From Lachnospiraceae bacterium UBA4338 (lineage in GTDB: Bacteria; Bacillota; Clostridia; Lachnospirales; Lachnospiraceae), in assembly GCA_002393735.1 (NCBI GenBank), contig DGTK01000010.1, forward strand, positions 13,845 to 77,844: DNA of 64,000 nucleotides, given 5' to 3'. The notes beneath the pieces were generated by a model. That model did no database searches, was not told the origin of the DNA, and worked only from the letters and a program-made list of their open reading frames with translations. How positions within the stretch are numbered: the stretch's first letter is position 1; the number at the start of each line of letters is the position of its first letter. The position numbers and the translations under genes were made by a program. Shown here piece after piece: positions 27,007 to 34,937 of this stretch.

Positions 27007-27036
27007 GCGATAGGATTAAATCCTATCGCTTTTTTT
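27007..27036. terminator. bidirectional terminator between tRNA-Arg and P-type ATPase
   Basis: GCGATAGGAT (27007-27016) pairs perfectly with ATCCTATCGC (27020-27029), with seven T after and six A before. It ends the tRNA transcript and, on the other strand, the metal-ATPase transcript. Confidence 0.93.
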
Positions 27037-27050
27037 CTACAGTTTTTTAC

Positions 27051-27131
27051 GTGTATATTTGGTGGAGTGCCGGGGTGTGCCAGCTATTTTATCGACATGT
27101 ATATTGGGTGGGGTGCCGGGGTGTGGGCGGC
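27051..27131 (+). repeat. G-rich two-copy repeat sharing sequence with 15305-15331
   Basis: Two diverged 46-bp units start at 27051 and 27097, each with GTATATT then GGTGGGGTGCCGGGGTGTG-like sequence. The end of the second (27105-27131) matches 15305-15331 over 27 nt without mismatch. It again has four G-runs suited to a quadruplex. It abuts the stop codon of the P-type ATPase gene and lies between that gene and the shared terminator, so it would be C-rich in the ATPase mRNA. Confidence 0.85.
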
Positions 27132-29017
27132 TACTTAAGCATCCTCATTGAATTAAGTATAGCTAAAACACATACACCAACATCAGCAAATACAGCCCAC
27201 CACATATTAGCAAGTCCTACTGAACACAGAAGCAGTATAAGAATTTTAACACCAAGCGCAAACCATATATTCTGCTTTGCAATTGTATGTGTACGTCTTG
27301 CTATATCAATGGCTCTTGGAATTTTATCAAGTCTGTCAGTCATAATAACCACATCAGCAGCTTCTATCGCTGCATCAGAGCCAAGACCACCCATTGCTAT
27401 TCCAAGATCTGCTCTTGCAAGTACCGGTGCATCGTTAATACCATCACCTACGAATGCAACGGCGCCGCTTTTATTCTCTTTAATTCCTTTTTCAAGAAGT
27501 GCCACTTTATCGGCAGGAAGAAGTGAATGATGTATCTCATCAACTCCAAGGATATCGCCAACATGCTCTGCAATGCTTCCATGGTCGCCTGTAAGCATTA
27601 CATTAGCCTTAACTCCCAGGGCTTTAATTGATTGAAGTACATCCTTGGATTCTTCCTTAACAGTATCATTAAGGACAAAACGTCCTGCATATTTGCCATT
27701 AACGGAAACATATATATTCGTTCCTACGCCTTCTTTAAGTTCAAATGGAACACCCGCATCTTTAAGAAGGTCCGCATTACCGCAAAGTATCTCTTTACCA
27801 TCATGTGTTACCTTAACGCCGCGGCCAGGAACAACTTCATATCCTTCAATTACTTCTCTTTCCTTTTCTTCGAATACCTCTTCTCCTACCAGCGTTTTAT
27901 ATCTGGCCTTAAAAGCAAGGGCTATAGGATGATTGGAATGTTTCTCACATACATAGGCATAAGAAATAAGTTCATCCTCACTCATGCCATTAGCATCAAT
28001 TTCTTCAATATCAAGTTCACCTTTGGTAAGTGTACCAGTCTTATCCCAGTAGATACGGCTTATGTTAGCAAGGCCTTCAAGATAGTTGCTGCCTTTAACT
28101 AAGATGCCCTCTCTTGATGCTTTACCGATTCCACCAAAATAACTAAGCGGAACTGATATAACAAGTGCACAAGGACAGGACACAACTAAGAATGACAATG
28201 CTCTTGTCAAGAATGCCAATACACCTGCCCAGTATGAACCATATGTACCAATGGTAAAGACAGGCGGTACAAATGTAAGAAGTACTGCAAGTCCTACAAC
28301 AATAGGAGTATATATAAATGAGAACTTGGTAATGAAATTCTCTGTCTTTGATTTTCTTGATATGGCGTTTTCAACAAGTTCAAGAATCTGGTTAACAGTG
28401 GATTCTTCATATCCTTTCGTTACACGAACTGTTAAAACTCCATTAATATTAACGCCGCCACTTAATATATCATCACCCTCAGAAACAGTTACAGGCACTG
28501 ATTCGCCACTTAAGGCTGCTGTATTAATTGAAGATGTTCCTGATATTACCACACCATCAAGAGGCACTTTCTCACCCGGATTAATAATAATCTCATCTCC
28601 TATATTTACTTCAGACGGATCAACCTTCTCAGGTGCACCATCACGTAGTACGTTGGCGTAATCAGGTCTTATATCCATAAGAGATGCTATATTCTTACGG
28701 CTTTTATTTGTAGCATAACTTTGGAATAATTCACCAAGCTGATAAAAAAGCATAACTGCTGAACTTTCAGGATATTCCTGAATAGCCAGAGCGCCAACTG
28801 TGGCAACTGTCATTAAAAAATGTTCATCAAACAGTCTACCGCTGAATATATTCTTAATTGCCTTCCAGACTACATCATATCCCGAGATAATATAACTGAT
28901 TACAAAGGCTACAATGCCTGGAATCTTATTATCAAGGAAATGATATAAGCAAAATGCAATTACGAATACAATTGCGCTTATTATGAATCTTACAAGTTTC
29001 TTCTTTATCGCTTTCAT
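27131..29017 (-). CDS. P1B-type heavy-metal efflux ATPase (ZntA/CadA-like)
   Basis: A 628-residue membrane ATPase. The metal site motif SCPCALVISVP lies in the channel helix, DKTGTL holds the phosphorylated Asp, and GDGINDAPVLARAD is the hinge. SCPCALVIS with the SVP continuation suits the Zn/Cd/Pb subgroup better than copper. The usual N-terminal metal-binding domain is missing; a free carrier of that type is encoded by the next gene upstream. It pumps metal out of the cytoplasm with ATP. It follows the ArsR and carrier genes by 37 nt in the same orientation, and GGTGATTAG serves as ribosome binding site. Confidence 0.95.
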   Translation of the reverse strand: MKAIKKKLVRFIISAIVFVIAFCLYHFLDNKIPGIVAFVISYIISGYDVVWKAIKNIFSGRLFDEHFLMTVATVGALAIQEYPESSAVMLFYQLGELFQSYATNKSRKNIASLMDIRPDYANVLRDGAPEKVDPSEVNIGDEIIINPGEKVPLDGVVISGTSSINTAALSGESVPVTVSEGDDILSGGVNINGVLTVRVTKGYEESTVNQILELVENAISRKSKTENFITKFSFIYTPIVVGLAVLLTFVPPVFTIGTYGSYWAGVLAFLTRALSFLVVSCPCALVISVPLSYFGGIGKASREGILVKGSNYLEGLANISRIYWDKTGTLTKGELDIEEIDANGMSEDELISYAYVCEKHSNHPIALAFKARYKTLVGEEVFEEKEREVIEGYEVVPGRGVKVTHDGKEILCGNADLLKDAGVPFELKEGVGTNIYVSVNGKYAGRFVLNDTVKEESKDVLQSIKALGVKANVMLTGDHGSIAEHVGDILGVDEIHHSLLPADKVALLEKGIKENKSGAVAFVGDGINDAPVLARADLGIAMGGLGSDAAIEAADVVIMTDRLDKIPRAIDIARRTHTIAKQNIWFALGVKILILLLCSVGLANMWWAVFADVGVCVLAILNSMRMLK

Positions 29018-29054
29018 CTAATCACCACACACAAAATGTTGTTATAACCACAAA

Positions 29055-29273
29055 TTAAATTAGTTTAACTTCAACATCAGGTTCAAACTTATTAACAACC
29101 TTTTTAATTTCATTAAACATCTCATCAGAAAGTTCTTCTACCTCAAGAATCATCTTTGCAGTTAAGAAATTAACTGAGCAGCTGTCAACGCCCTTCATTC
29201 CGGCAACTTTCTTCTCAATCTTTGCAGCACAGTGTGCACAGTCAAGTCCTTCAAGTTTAATTGTCTTTTTCAT
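29055..29273 (-). CDS. HMA-domain metal carrier (CopZ-like)
   Basis: A 72-residue single heavy-metal-associated domain. LDCAHCAAKIEKKV carries the metal-binding CxxC pair with the conserved following helix. The C-terminal half (SVNFLTAKMILEVEE) fits the second beta-alpha unit. It can be seen as the detached N-terminal domain of the downstream ATPase, to which it probably delivers metal. GGAGGATT precedes the ATG closely. It lies 19 nt after the ArsR gene, so the three genes form an inducible efflux operon. Zinc rather than copper is suggested by the regulator, not by this protein itself. Confidence 0.92.
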   Translation of the reverse strand: MKKTIKLEGLDCAHCAAKIEKKVAGMKGVDSCSVNFLTAKMILEVEELSDEMFNEIKKVVNKFEPDVEVKLI

Positions 29274-29292
29274 CTTTCAATCCTCCTAATCC

Positions 29293-29652
29293 TTATTCAT
29301 TAATGTGTTCAAGTCCTGCTTCAAAAAGCATAATTACATGATCATCGGAAAGTGAATAGAAAATGCTCTTTCCAGATCTTCTTGTCTTAACCAGGTTAGA
29401 CCTTCTAAGTAAAGAGAGCTGATGTGATATGGCTGACTTGGTCATTCCAAGTGTTTCTGCCAAATCCTGTACGCACATCTCCTTACAGTCTAAAGCCCAC
29501 ATGATTCTCAGTCTTGTCTCATCTCCCATTACCTTGAAGAACATAGACAAATCCTCGAATGTATCATCTGCAGGCATCTTACTTCTGACTTCTTCTACCA
29601 CTTCGTAATTAATACTTTCAGCAGTTTCTTTTTTTCCCTGATTTTTCTCCAT
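29293..29652 (-). CDS. ArsR/SmtB-family metal-responsive repressor
   Basis: A 119-residue winged-helix repressor. The recognition region is TLGMTKSAISHQLSLLRRSNLV. The C-terminal helix reads DDHVIMLFEAGLEHINE, which reproduces the alpha-5 zinc site of SmtB (D-x-H, His 11 residues on, Glu 3 further). The alpha-3 Cys pair of CadC/ArsR (ELCVCDL) is altered to MCVQDL, with another Cys four residues upstream. It should bind the operator and release it when zinc or a like ion is in excess. It is first in the operon with the carrier and the ATPase. A palindrome TGAACA-AC-TGTTCA lies at 29750-29763, near the predicted transcription start. Confidence 0.93.
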   Translation of the reverse strand: MEKNQGKKETAESINYEVVEEVRSKMPADDTFEDLSMFFKVMGDETRLRIMWALDCKEMCVQDLAETLGMTKSAISHQLSLLRRSNLVKTRRSGKSIFYSLSDDHVIMLFEAGLEHINE

Positions 29653-29749
29653 AAAGTTTCTCCCTGTTTACCTTCTTCCCGATTAACTTCTTAATTCTTT
29701 AATTGTTTAATCTTTTTAGTTTAACAATTTCGCCCTCTCGCTTTTCATT

Positions 29750-29763
29750 TGAACAACTGTTCA
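29750..29763. promoter_or_regulatory. ArsR/SmtB-type operator
   Basis: A perfect inverted repeat TGAACA-AC-TGTTCA, matching the TGAA...TTCA core of SmtB-family operators. It lies 18-31 nt downstream of the -10 box of the repressor promoter, in a position to block transcription or early elongation. A second, longer inverted repeat (AATTGTT...AACAATT, 29701-29729) lies between it and the gene. Confidence 0.75.
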
Positions 29764-29780
29764 ACTGTTTTATTAACTTA

Positions 29781-29809
29781 AATTTATCATATATGATTTT
29801 TTTTGTCAA
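29781..29809 (-). promoter_or_regulatory. promoter of the metal-efflux operon
   Basis: On the minus strand TTGACA (29809-29804) and TAAATT (29786-29781) have 17-nt spacing. The start would fall near 29774, just upstream of the operator at 29750-29763. The leader is about 120 nt. Confidence 0.65.
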
Positions 29810-29845
29810 TATTTGTTATATATTTTTTTATCAAAGCCATATTCC

Positions 29846-29874
29846 TTGAATTAAAGCCTGTCCCCATCTATAAT
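29846..29874 (+). promoter_or_regulatory. promoter of the AEC transporter gene
   Basis: TTGAAT (29846-29851) and TATAAT (29869-29874), 17-nt spacing; about 40 nt of leader before the ATG at 29921. Confidence 0.7.
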
Positions 29875-29920
29875 GATTATTAAAAAAAATATGTAATAAT
29901 GACTGGTTAGGAGTATATAA

Positions 29921-30865
29921 ATGAATATTTTAGATGCACTGTCAATTGTTCTTCCTGTAGTATTAATGCTGGTTCTCGGATTTTTCTGTCAAAAAATCGG
30001 AATTCTTAATAAAAATGGAACTGCAACAATAAAGAAATATGTTATTAACATTGCTTTGCCGGTGGCGGTTTTTCACGCTATGGCAACTGCCGAATATAAT
30101 GTAAGCGTTATACTGCTCTTCTTTATAATGCTTGCAGTGTTATCTTTGGGATTAGGTGTGGGATTTCTTCTTAAGGAGATTGTTAAGGAAGAATACAGAC
30201 CTTATTTCCCATTTCTTATGACGGTCTATGAAGGCGGTCTTCTTGGCTACCCTTTATATACCAATATCTGTGGAGCCGAGCATCTTTCAACACTTGCGCT
30301 TCTTGATTTTGCAGGAATGGTTTTTGGATTCAGTGTTTATTTCTCACTTTTGGGACTTATCGACAGCGGTAAGGAGATCAAGGCATCAGAAATTGTCAAA
30401 AGCGCGCTTAAATCCCCAACCTTCATTGCCGTAATAGTAGGTATGATAATTGGCCTGACACCGCTCATGACCATGTTCCTTAATACAGATATTTCCAAGT
30501 TATATGTTGCATCCAAGGATATCATTACCGTCCCAATGAATTCCATGATTCTTCTTTGTGTCGGCGCTGACCTTGGCATTAATGCATCCTTAATTAAAGA
30601 GTGTTTCAAAACTGTGGTTGCAAGACTTATTGTATCATTATGCTTCCTTGGAGCTTTGCTTGTTACTTTTAAGTTTATGCATATGGATAACTACATGATA
30701 CTCGCAGCAATCCTCTACATGCTCTTAACACCAAGTTTCTCAATTTCATCCTTCGTAAAGAAAGAAGCTTCCTCATCATATATAGCCACAACCATCTCAA
30801 TGTATATGCCAATCACCGTAATCGTCTACATCCTCCTGGCAGTATTCAGGAATTACTTCTTATGA
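29921..30865 (+). CDS. AEC-family (auxin efflux carrier-like) transporter
   Basis: A 314-residue protein with about ten membrane segments in two halves. The N-terminus VLMLVLGFFCQKIGILN and the segment KKYVINIALPVAVFHAMA are typical of the AEC/PIN-like family, whose bacterial members move malate, malonate or other small acids. The second half begins with a helix ending MIIGLTPLM. AGGAG precedes the ATG. The 3' end overlaps the 3' end of the oppositely oriented phosphatase gene by 13 nt, with no terminator between. The substrate cannot be inferred from neighbours. Confidence 0.88.
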   Translation: MNILDALSIVLPVVLMLVLGFFCQKIGILNKNGTATIKKYVINIALPVAVFHAMATAEYNVSVILLFFIMLAVLSLGLGVGFLLKEIVKEEYRPYFPFLMTVYEGGLLGYPLYTNICGAEHLSTLALLDFAGMVFGFSVYFSLLGLIDSGKEIKASEIVKSALKSPTFIAVIVGMIIGLTPLMTMFLNTDISKLYVASKDIITVPMNSMILLCVGADLGINASLIKECFKTVVARLIVSLCFLGALLVTFKFMHMDNYMILAAILYMLLTPSFSISSFVKKEASSSYIATTISMYMPITVIVYILLAVFRNYFL

Positions 30866-33030
30866 TACCTTATGCAAAGTGTTGTAATATCATCAAACTG
30901 CTCTGCATCTTCAACGAATTCAGTAACCCTTGTTCTGACTGTCTCATCAAGTTTTTCAACCGAGTCACCCGGGTTCTCATTAAGTGCATTAAGCATTCTT
31001 TCCTTGCCGAACATGTTATTCTCTTCCTTCATTGCTTCAACAATACCATCCGTGAAGAGATAGAGTGTATCGCCATCTTCAAGGGTTGTTTCATTAAGTT
31101 TATATTTTAAACCTTCAACCATTCCGAATATAGCACTGTGTTTGTCTTTCGGAAGTTCAAATTCACCCATATGACGGCTGATGGCTGCAAGTTCATGTCC
31201 TGCATTGACGAACTTAAGAACTCCTGTATCAAGTTCAAGTACTCCAAGCCATACGGTAACAAAGAGTTTCATCTCGTTGTCACGAATCAGTAAACGGTTG
31301 ATTTCGTAAGCGGCTTTCTCAAGATCATCTGAGTAAAGCATAAGCTGGTTTTGAATTGTATTTTTGGAAAGCACCATAAAGAGCGCTGCAGTAATACCTT
31401 TACCGGATACATCACCAAGCACAATGGCAAGATGATTATTATCTATTAAGAAGAAGTCATATAAGTCTCCTCCTACCTGCTTGGCCGGAACCATCCTGGC
31501 AAAAATATCAAACTCAGGTCTTTGGGCAAGTTCATCAGAAATCTTTGGAAGCATCGCAAGCTGAATCTTACTTGCCGTATTAATCTCAGCATTGATTCTT
31601 TCTTCCGCTGCCGTCTTCTCAAATATTTCATTCATGTAGACTTTGATTCTCCTGGTTAAATCAGAGAATGCTTCGCCAAGCACTTCAATCTCATTACCGG
31701 TTTTATATTCATCCGTCATGGCAAAATCCATGTCGCTTTCATCAAGATTCCGGATTCTCTTTGTCATGGTCTTAATCGGATTTAATGCTTTTCTGGTTCT
31801 TAAACTAATGACATGCGCCGTAAGAATAACAATCAGTGATGTAACTATTAAAAGAAGTACACAGGCTACCTTAATATTAATATCAAGCCTTTTAATATTT
31901 TCTGCTGAAATGGCACCCATTTCATCCATGAGTTTCTGTGATGGCTCCTCTAATTCCTTACGGGATACAAACATCATTAAAGTCCATCCAACAGTTTTTA
32001 TAGGAGCATATGCTGTATAATACATCTCTCCATCAAGTTCAACCTCAGCAAATCCCGTTTCCTGATCAATACCTTTTTGAACAGCTTCTGCAAGGCTTGG
32101 GGATGCTACTTCTCTTACATCTGTGGTATTATCTCCATCCTGCATCAAAATACCGCTTGTACTTTGCGTACAGATAATATGACCATTTTGACTGATAATA
32201 ACTGAGAAACCGGTTTCACCAAGATTTCTTTCGGTAAGTTTCTGTTCCATAACTTCCAAGGATGTGCAGCCTTCTAAAACCGCCTCAAGTTCGCCATCAA
32301 CATATACCGGCATACCCCATGTCACCTCAGTTAAATCATAAAAGAAGCTGTGAACATCTTCCGAAAAATATATATCTCCTGTTTCAACTGCGCCCTTAAA
32401 CCATGCCCTTGTTGACGCATCGTAATTAATCTGCTCACCATTTTCATCATATTTTTCAGCAGGCATATTATCCATTGCAATGGCGGTTCCATCCGGAAGA
32501 GCAACATAGCAGTCAATGGTACGTCCGTCATTGCCCTTTACTATCTCTCTCATCATTGGAGCAAGGTTTGCTACCCTTCCAAGTTTCTCTTTCACCTCCG
32601 GATTATCTTCCATACAGGTCTTCGAACCTAATAACTGAAGATGATACTCACCATCATCCACTGTCTGCGGGTATTGAAGTTCTTTGATTTCATATGCGGA
32701 AGGATTCTCTAAAACTTCCACAACCTGCTCATTTAATACATTATAGTCATGTTCAAGTATCCAGAACTCATCGTCGATCTGGTCAGATGCCCATGTAACT
32801 GTTTTAAGCAAAGAGTCAGTTGCAAGAGACATCATCGCTTCATCGGAACTTTCTTTGGCCAGTTCTCTTTGCTGGATTTCACTCTCATTTATTGTCAGAT
32901 GAAGTGCATGAAGAGCTAAGATTGTCACTATCATAAAAAGAATAACCATAACAAAAGACAGACTAATAACTATCTTCATTATTTTTCCATGTATACCTTC
33001 ATAATATTTTTCTTTATTTTCCTTCATCAA
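30853..33030 (-). CDS. sensor-type SpoIIE/PP2C serine phosphatase (Cache-HAMP-PP2C)
   Basis: A 725-residue membrane protein. Membrane segments at about 16-38 and 388-412 enclose an extracytoplasmic dCache-like sensor domain (for example GWTLMMFVSRKELEEP near its end). A HAMP linker follows, then a SpoIIE-type PP2C domain from about 490 (VGGDLYDFFLIDNNHLAIVLGDVSGKG, metal-binding Asp residues; later EQFDDITTLCIRY). Such enzymes dephosphorylate STAS anti-sigma antagonists. The first gene of the same operon, at 39002-39304, encodes a STAS protein, a likely target. No anti-sigma kinase domain is fused or nearby. Start is ATG 33030 or 33027. It lies 32 nt after the second ABC transporter gene. Confidence 0.92.
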   Translation of the reverse strand: MMKENKEKYYEGIHGKIMKIVISLSFVMVILFMIVTILALHALHLTINESEIQQRELAKESSDEAMMSLATDSLLKTVTWASDQIDDEFWILEHDYNVLNEQVVEVLENPSAYEIKELQYPQTVDDGEYHLQLLGSKTCMEDNPEVKEKLGRVANLAPMMREIVKGNDGRTIDCYVALPDGTAIAMDNMPAEKYDENGEQINYDASTRAWFKGAVETGDIYFSEDVHSFFYDLTEVTWGMPVYVDGELEAVLEGCTSLEVMEQKLTERNLGETGFSVIISQNGHIICTQSTSGILMQDGDNTTDVREVASPSLAEAVQKGIDQETGFAEVELDGEMYYTAYAPIKTVGWTLMMFVSRKELEEPSQKLMDEMGAISAENIKRLDINIKVACVLLLIVTSLIVILTAHVISLRTRKALNPIKTMTKRIRNLDESDMDFAMTDEYKTGNEIEVLGEAFSDLTRRIKVYMNEIFEKTAAEERINAEINTASKIQLAMLPKISDELAQRPEFDIFARMVPAKQVGGDLYDFFLIDNNHLAIVLGDVSGKGITAALFMVLSKNTIQNQLMLYSDDLEKAAYEINRLLIRDNEMKLFVTVWLGVLELDTGVLKFVNAGHELAAISRHMGEFELPKDKHSAIFGMVEGLKYKLNETTLEDGDTLYLFTDGIVEAMKEENNMFGKERMLNALNENPGDSVEKLDETVRTRVTEFVEDAEQFDDITTLCIRYHKK

Positions 33031-33062
33031 GTTACCTTCCCAAAAAATATAAAGCGCTCAAA

Positions 33063-34925
33063 TTAATCAATATCGAGCCTTTGTCTCTTAACAAGTTCCG
33101 CAAACTTACCATCCTTCCTGATAAGTTCATCATAACTTCCTTCTTCTATTATGTGACCATTCTCTAACATAATGATTCTGTCAGCATTCTGAATTGTAGA
33201 GAGTCTGTGAGCAATAACAATTCTGGTACAGTTAAGCTTATTAATTGAATCTGATATGCTCTGCTGAGTTACATTATCAAGAGCACTGGTAGCCTCATCA
33301 AAAATAAGAATCTTCGGCTTATTAACAATAGCCCTTGCAATCATGATTCTCTGCTTCTGACCACCTGAAATACTGCCCTGACCTTCAGAAATAATTGTAT
33401 GCATTCCCATCGGCATACTTGAAATGTCATCAGCAATATTGGCAATGGCTGCAGCCTCCCAGGCATCTTCCTCTGTCTTTGAAGGCGCAGAAATCAAAAT
33501 ATTTGAAAGGATATCTGCATGGAACAAAGTTCCATTTTGCGTAACTGTTCCTATATTCCTTCTTACAGATGTAAGATTAAGTTCTTTCATGTTGTGACCG
33601 TCATAATAAATATTACCGCTCTTAGGTTCTTCAAAACCAAGAAGAAGTCTTACAAATGTAGACTTACCACAACCTGTCTTACCAACTATGGCAACATAGT
33701 CACCACTGTTGATTTCAAGAGAGATATCATCAAGAACATTTGGCATATTCTCGCCATAAGAAAATGATACATTCTCAATCTTTATATTTCCATCAACTTT
33801 TTCAAGTGTGATTTTATTAGGATCTTCAGTTTCAGGAACTTCGTCAAGAATCGGACTTACCATACTTAAATCCGGGAATATTCTCGATAATGATGCAACT
33901 ATTCCTGCAATTGAGGCAAAAGCCCCGGACAGAATACCGAAACCAGCCTGGAATGCCATATAGTCGCCTACGCTTATATCCCCGGTACCTGCTGTAAGAT
34001 AGATTACTATATTACCAATAAGGGCAATAAAAAGCTGGAACGAGGAACTGATAAGCATAATCTTTGGGGGATGATATGTAAGTCTTGCAGCCTTGGCATA
34101 AACTTCTGCCCACTTAACGAATATTCTTTTCTCAGCACCCGAGAGCCTGATTTTTTGAATGCCATTAATAACCTCGTAGGTTAAGCCTGCCGCTTTGGAT
34201 GAGCGCTTTAGCTGCATTTTAACAACCTTCATACTTACGAAAGATATAAGAATGCTAAATCCCGTAGTACATATCAGAATGAGTACCGTAGGAATAACCA
34301 GAGTCGGTGTAAACTGTGAGAGTTGAATAAGATATACCATCGAAATCAATGCTGAAAGGAATGTCATAAAAACACCTTCAACCATAGAACTTGCAAGGCT
34401 TATCATACTTCCTGTTCTCATTGACATTTCACCAGTATTATACTTTTTAAAGAAACCTGCCGGAAGATGAAGCACTCTCTCCATTGTTTTTCTCTGAATA
34501 TTCTTAGAGAGCATCAAACTTACACGAACCTGGAAAACTCCATTAACTGCTCTCATCAAAAGTGTTCCAAGTGCAGCTGATACAACAAAAACAGAGATTA
34601 ATATAAAATAATTCATATCCTGTTTTTCAATTACGCTGCCGGTTAAAGTACGTGTAAAATATGGGATCAGCATACCAACCAAAGAAACAAGCAGACCAAA
34701 TACCAGAGTTATGATTATATCTTTGACAGGAAGTGCGCCCATCATAAATGCAAGATACTCCTTAAGTCCTGCTTTACCTTTATAGTCAGTATCATTGAAC
34801 TTATATGTATCCTCATTTACCGCTTCTGCACTTGCAGCAACACCGGCCAGAGAAAGGAACGATTCACCAAAAGCGGTTTCATCATATTCTTTTCTTTCAT
34901 TCAATTGATCTTCAAACCAACCCAT
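33063..34925 (-). CDS. NHLP-type export ABC transporter, permease/ATPase subunit
   Basis: A 620-residue half-transporter. The N-terminal 80 residues (WFEDQLNERKEYDE...) match the extra segment of the NHLP permease/ATPase partner and lack a peptidase. Six membrane segments follow, then an ATPase with Walker A VGKTGCGKST, signature SGGQKQR and Walker B ILIFDEATSALD. It should pair with the peptidase-containing transporter encoded 12 nt upstream to form an exporter for a leader-bearing peptide. It precedes the SpoIIE phosphatase gene by 32 nt. Family membership is by resemblance; the cargo is not encoded close by. Confidence 0.9.
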   Translation of the reverse strand: MGWFEDQLNERKEYDETAFGESFLSLAGVAASAEAVNEDTYKFNDTDYKGKAGLKEYLAFMMGALPVKDIIITLVFGLLVSLVGMLIPYFTRTLTGSVIEKQDMNYFILISVFVVSAALGTLLMRAVNGVFQVRVSLMLSKNIQRKTMERVLHLPAGFFKKYNTGEMSMRTGSMISLASSMVEGVFMTFLSALISMVYLIQLSQFTPTLVIPTVLILICTTGFSILISFVSMKVVKMQLKRSSKAAGLTYEVINGIQKIRLSGAEKRIFVKWAEVYAKAARLTYHPPKIMLISSSFQLFIALIGNIVIYLTAGTGDISVGDYMAFQAGFGILSGAFASIAGIVASLSRIFPDLSMVSPILDEVPETEDPNKITLEKVDGNIKIENVSFSYGENMPNVLDDISLEINSGDYVAIVGKTGCGKSTFVRLLLGFEEPKSGNIYYDGHNMKELNLTSVRRNIGTVTQNGTLFHADILSNILISAPSKTEEDAWEAAAIANIADDISSMPMGMHTIISEGQGSISGGQKQRIMIARAIVNKPKILIFDEATSALDNVTQQSISDSINKLNCTRIVIAHRLSTIQNADRIIMLENGHIIEEGSYDELIRKDGKFAELVKRQRLDID

Positions 34926-34937
34926 TTGTTACTTCCT

